Origin: Pyramidobacter sp.
GTDB taxonomy: Bacteria; Synergistota; Synergistia; Synergistales; Dethiosulfovibrionaceae
NCBI GenBank assembly: GCA_017940445.1
Contig: JAGAYQ010000038.1
Span: 1-5,009 of the forward strand
DNA: 5,009 nucleotides
Direction: 5' to 3'
How positions within the stretch are numbered: position 1 is the first letter of the stretch; each line of letters starts with the position of its first letter. Below the pieces are notes generated by a model, which was given only the letters and a program-made list of their open reading frames with translations, made no database searches and had not been told where the DNA came from. This document shows, in pieces, positions 4,984-5,009 of the stretch. Both the position numbers and the translations under genes were made by a program.

Positions 4984-5009
4984 AGCCGACACAAGGACAC
5001 GAAGAAAAA

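Noticed and set aside
1..5009. CRISPR array, tRNA, rRNA or insertion-sequence ends
   Set aside because: No regularly spaced repeats, cloverleaf or rRNA sequence, transposase frame or terminal repeats were seen on either strand.

Overview
The window is bacterial DNA in which the truncated end of a prophage meets ordinary chromosomal genes. The host is probably an anaerobic, fairly GC-rich bacterium. The XkdF-type phage module, SPP1-gp7-like head protein, vertebrate-like (type I) argininosuccinate synthase, DUF2798 membrane protein and strong AGGAGG-type ribosome sites suggest Synergistota (for example near Pyramidobacter) or a related anaerobic lineage. This is inference from protein style; nothing here fixes the taxonomy.

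Bases 2-1900 hold part of a phage head module on the + strand. First comes a 5'-truncated minor head (SPP1 gp7 / Mu F-like) protein whose C-terminus is an ADP-ribosyltransferase domain with R, STS and ExE motifs. Two bases later is a small cysteine-containing protein of unknown function, then an intrinsic terminator, then an XkdF-like maturation protease. The ADP-ribosyltransferase part and the small gene are clearly more AT-rich than the phage genes on either side, which looks like an acquired cassette. No capsid, connector or tail genes follow XkdF, so the prophage appears to be cut off here.

Bases 1901-4380 hold two separately transcribed host genes on the + strand. One encodes a secreted amino-acid-type solute-binding protein with no transporter partners in view; the other is argG (argininosuccinate synthase). 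Their promoters are very alike: TTGACAGAAA at -35, a 17-bp spacer and a TGn-extended -10. The argG -35 box lies inside a perfect 14-bp inverted repeat, and the argG leader can fold into a long hairpin. argG ends at a strong, probably bidirectional terminator.

Bases 4386-4983 hold a minus-strand gene convergent with argG. It encodes a four-helix DUF2798-type membrane protein. Between its extended -10 promoter and its ribosome site lies a 16-bp hairpin with a U-rich tail, which looks like an attenuator. The last 25 or so bases hold nothing I can identify.

The most interesting points are the capsid protein fused to an ADP-ribosyltransferase with its tightly coupled partner gene, the leader terminator of the DUF2798 gene, and the palindrome over the argG promoter.
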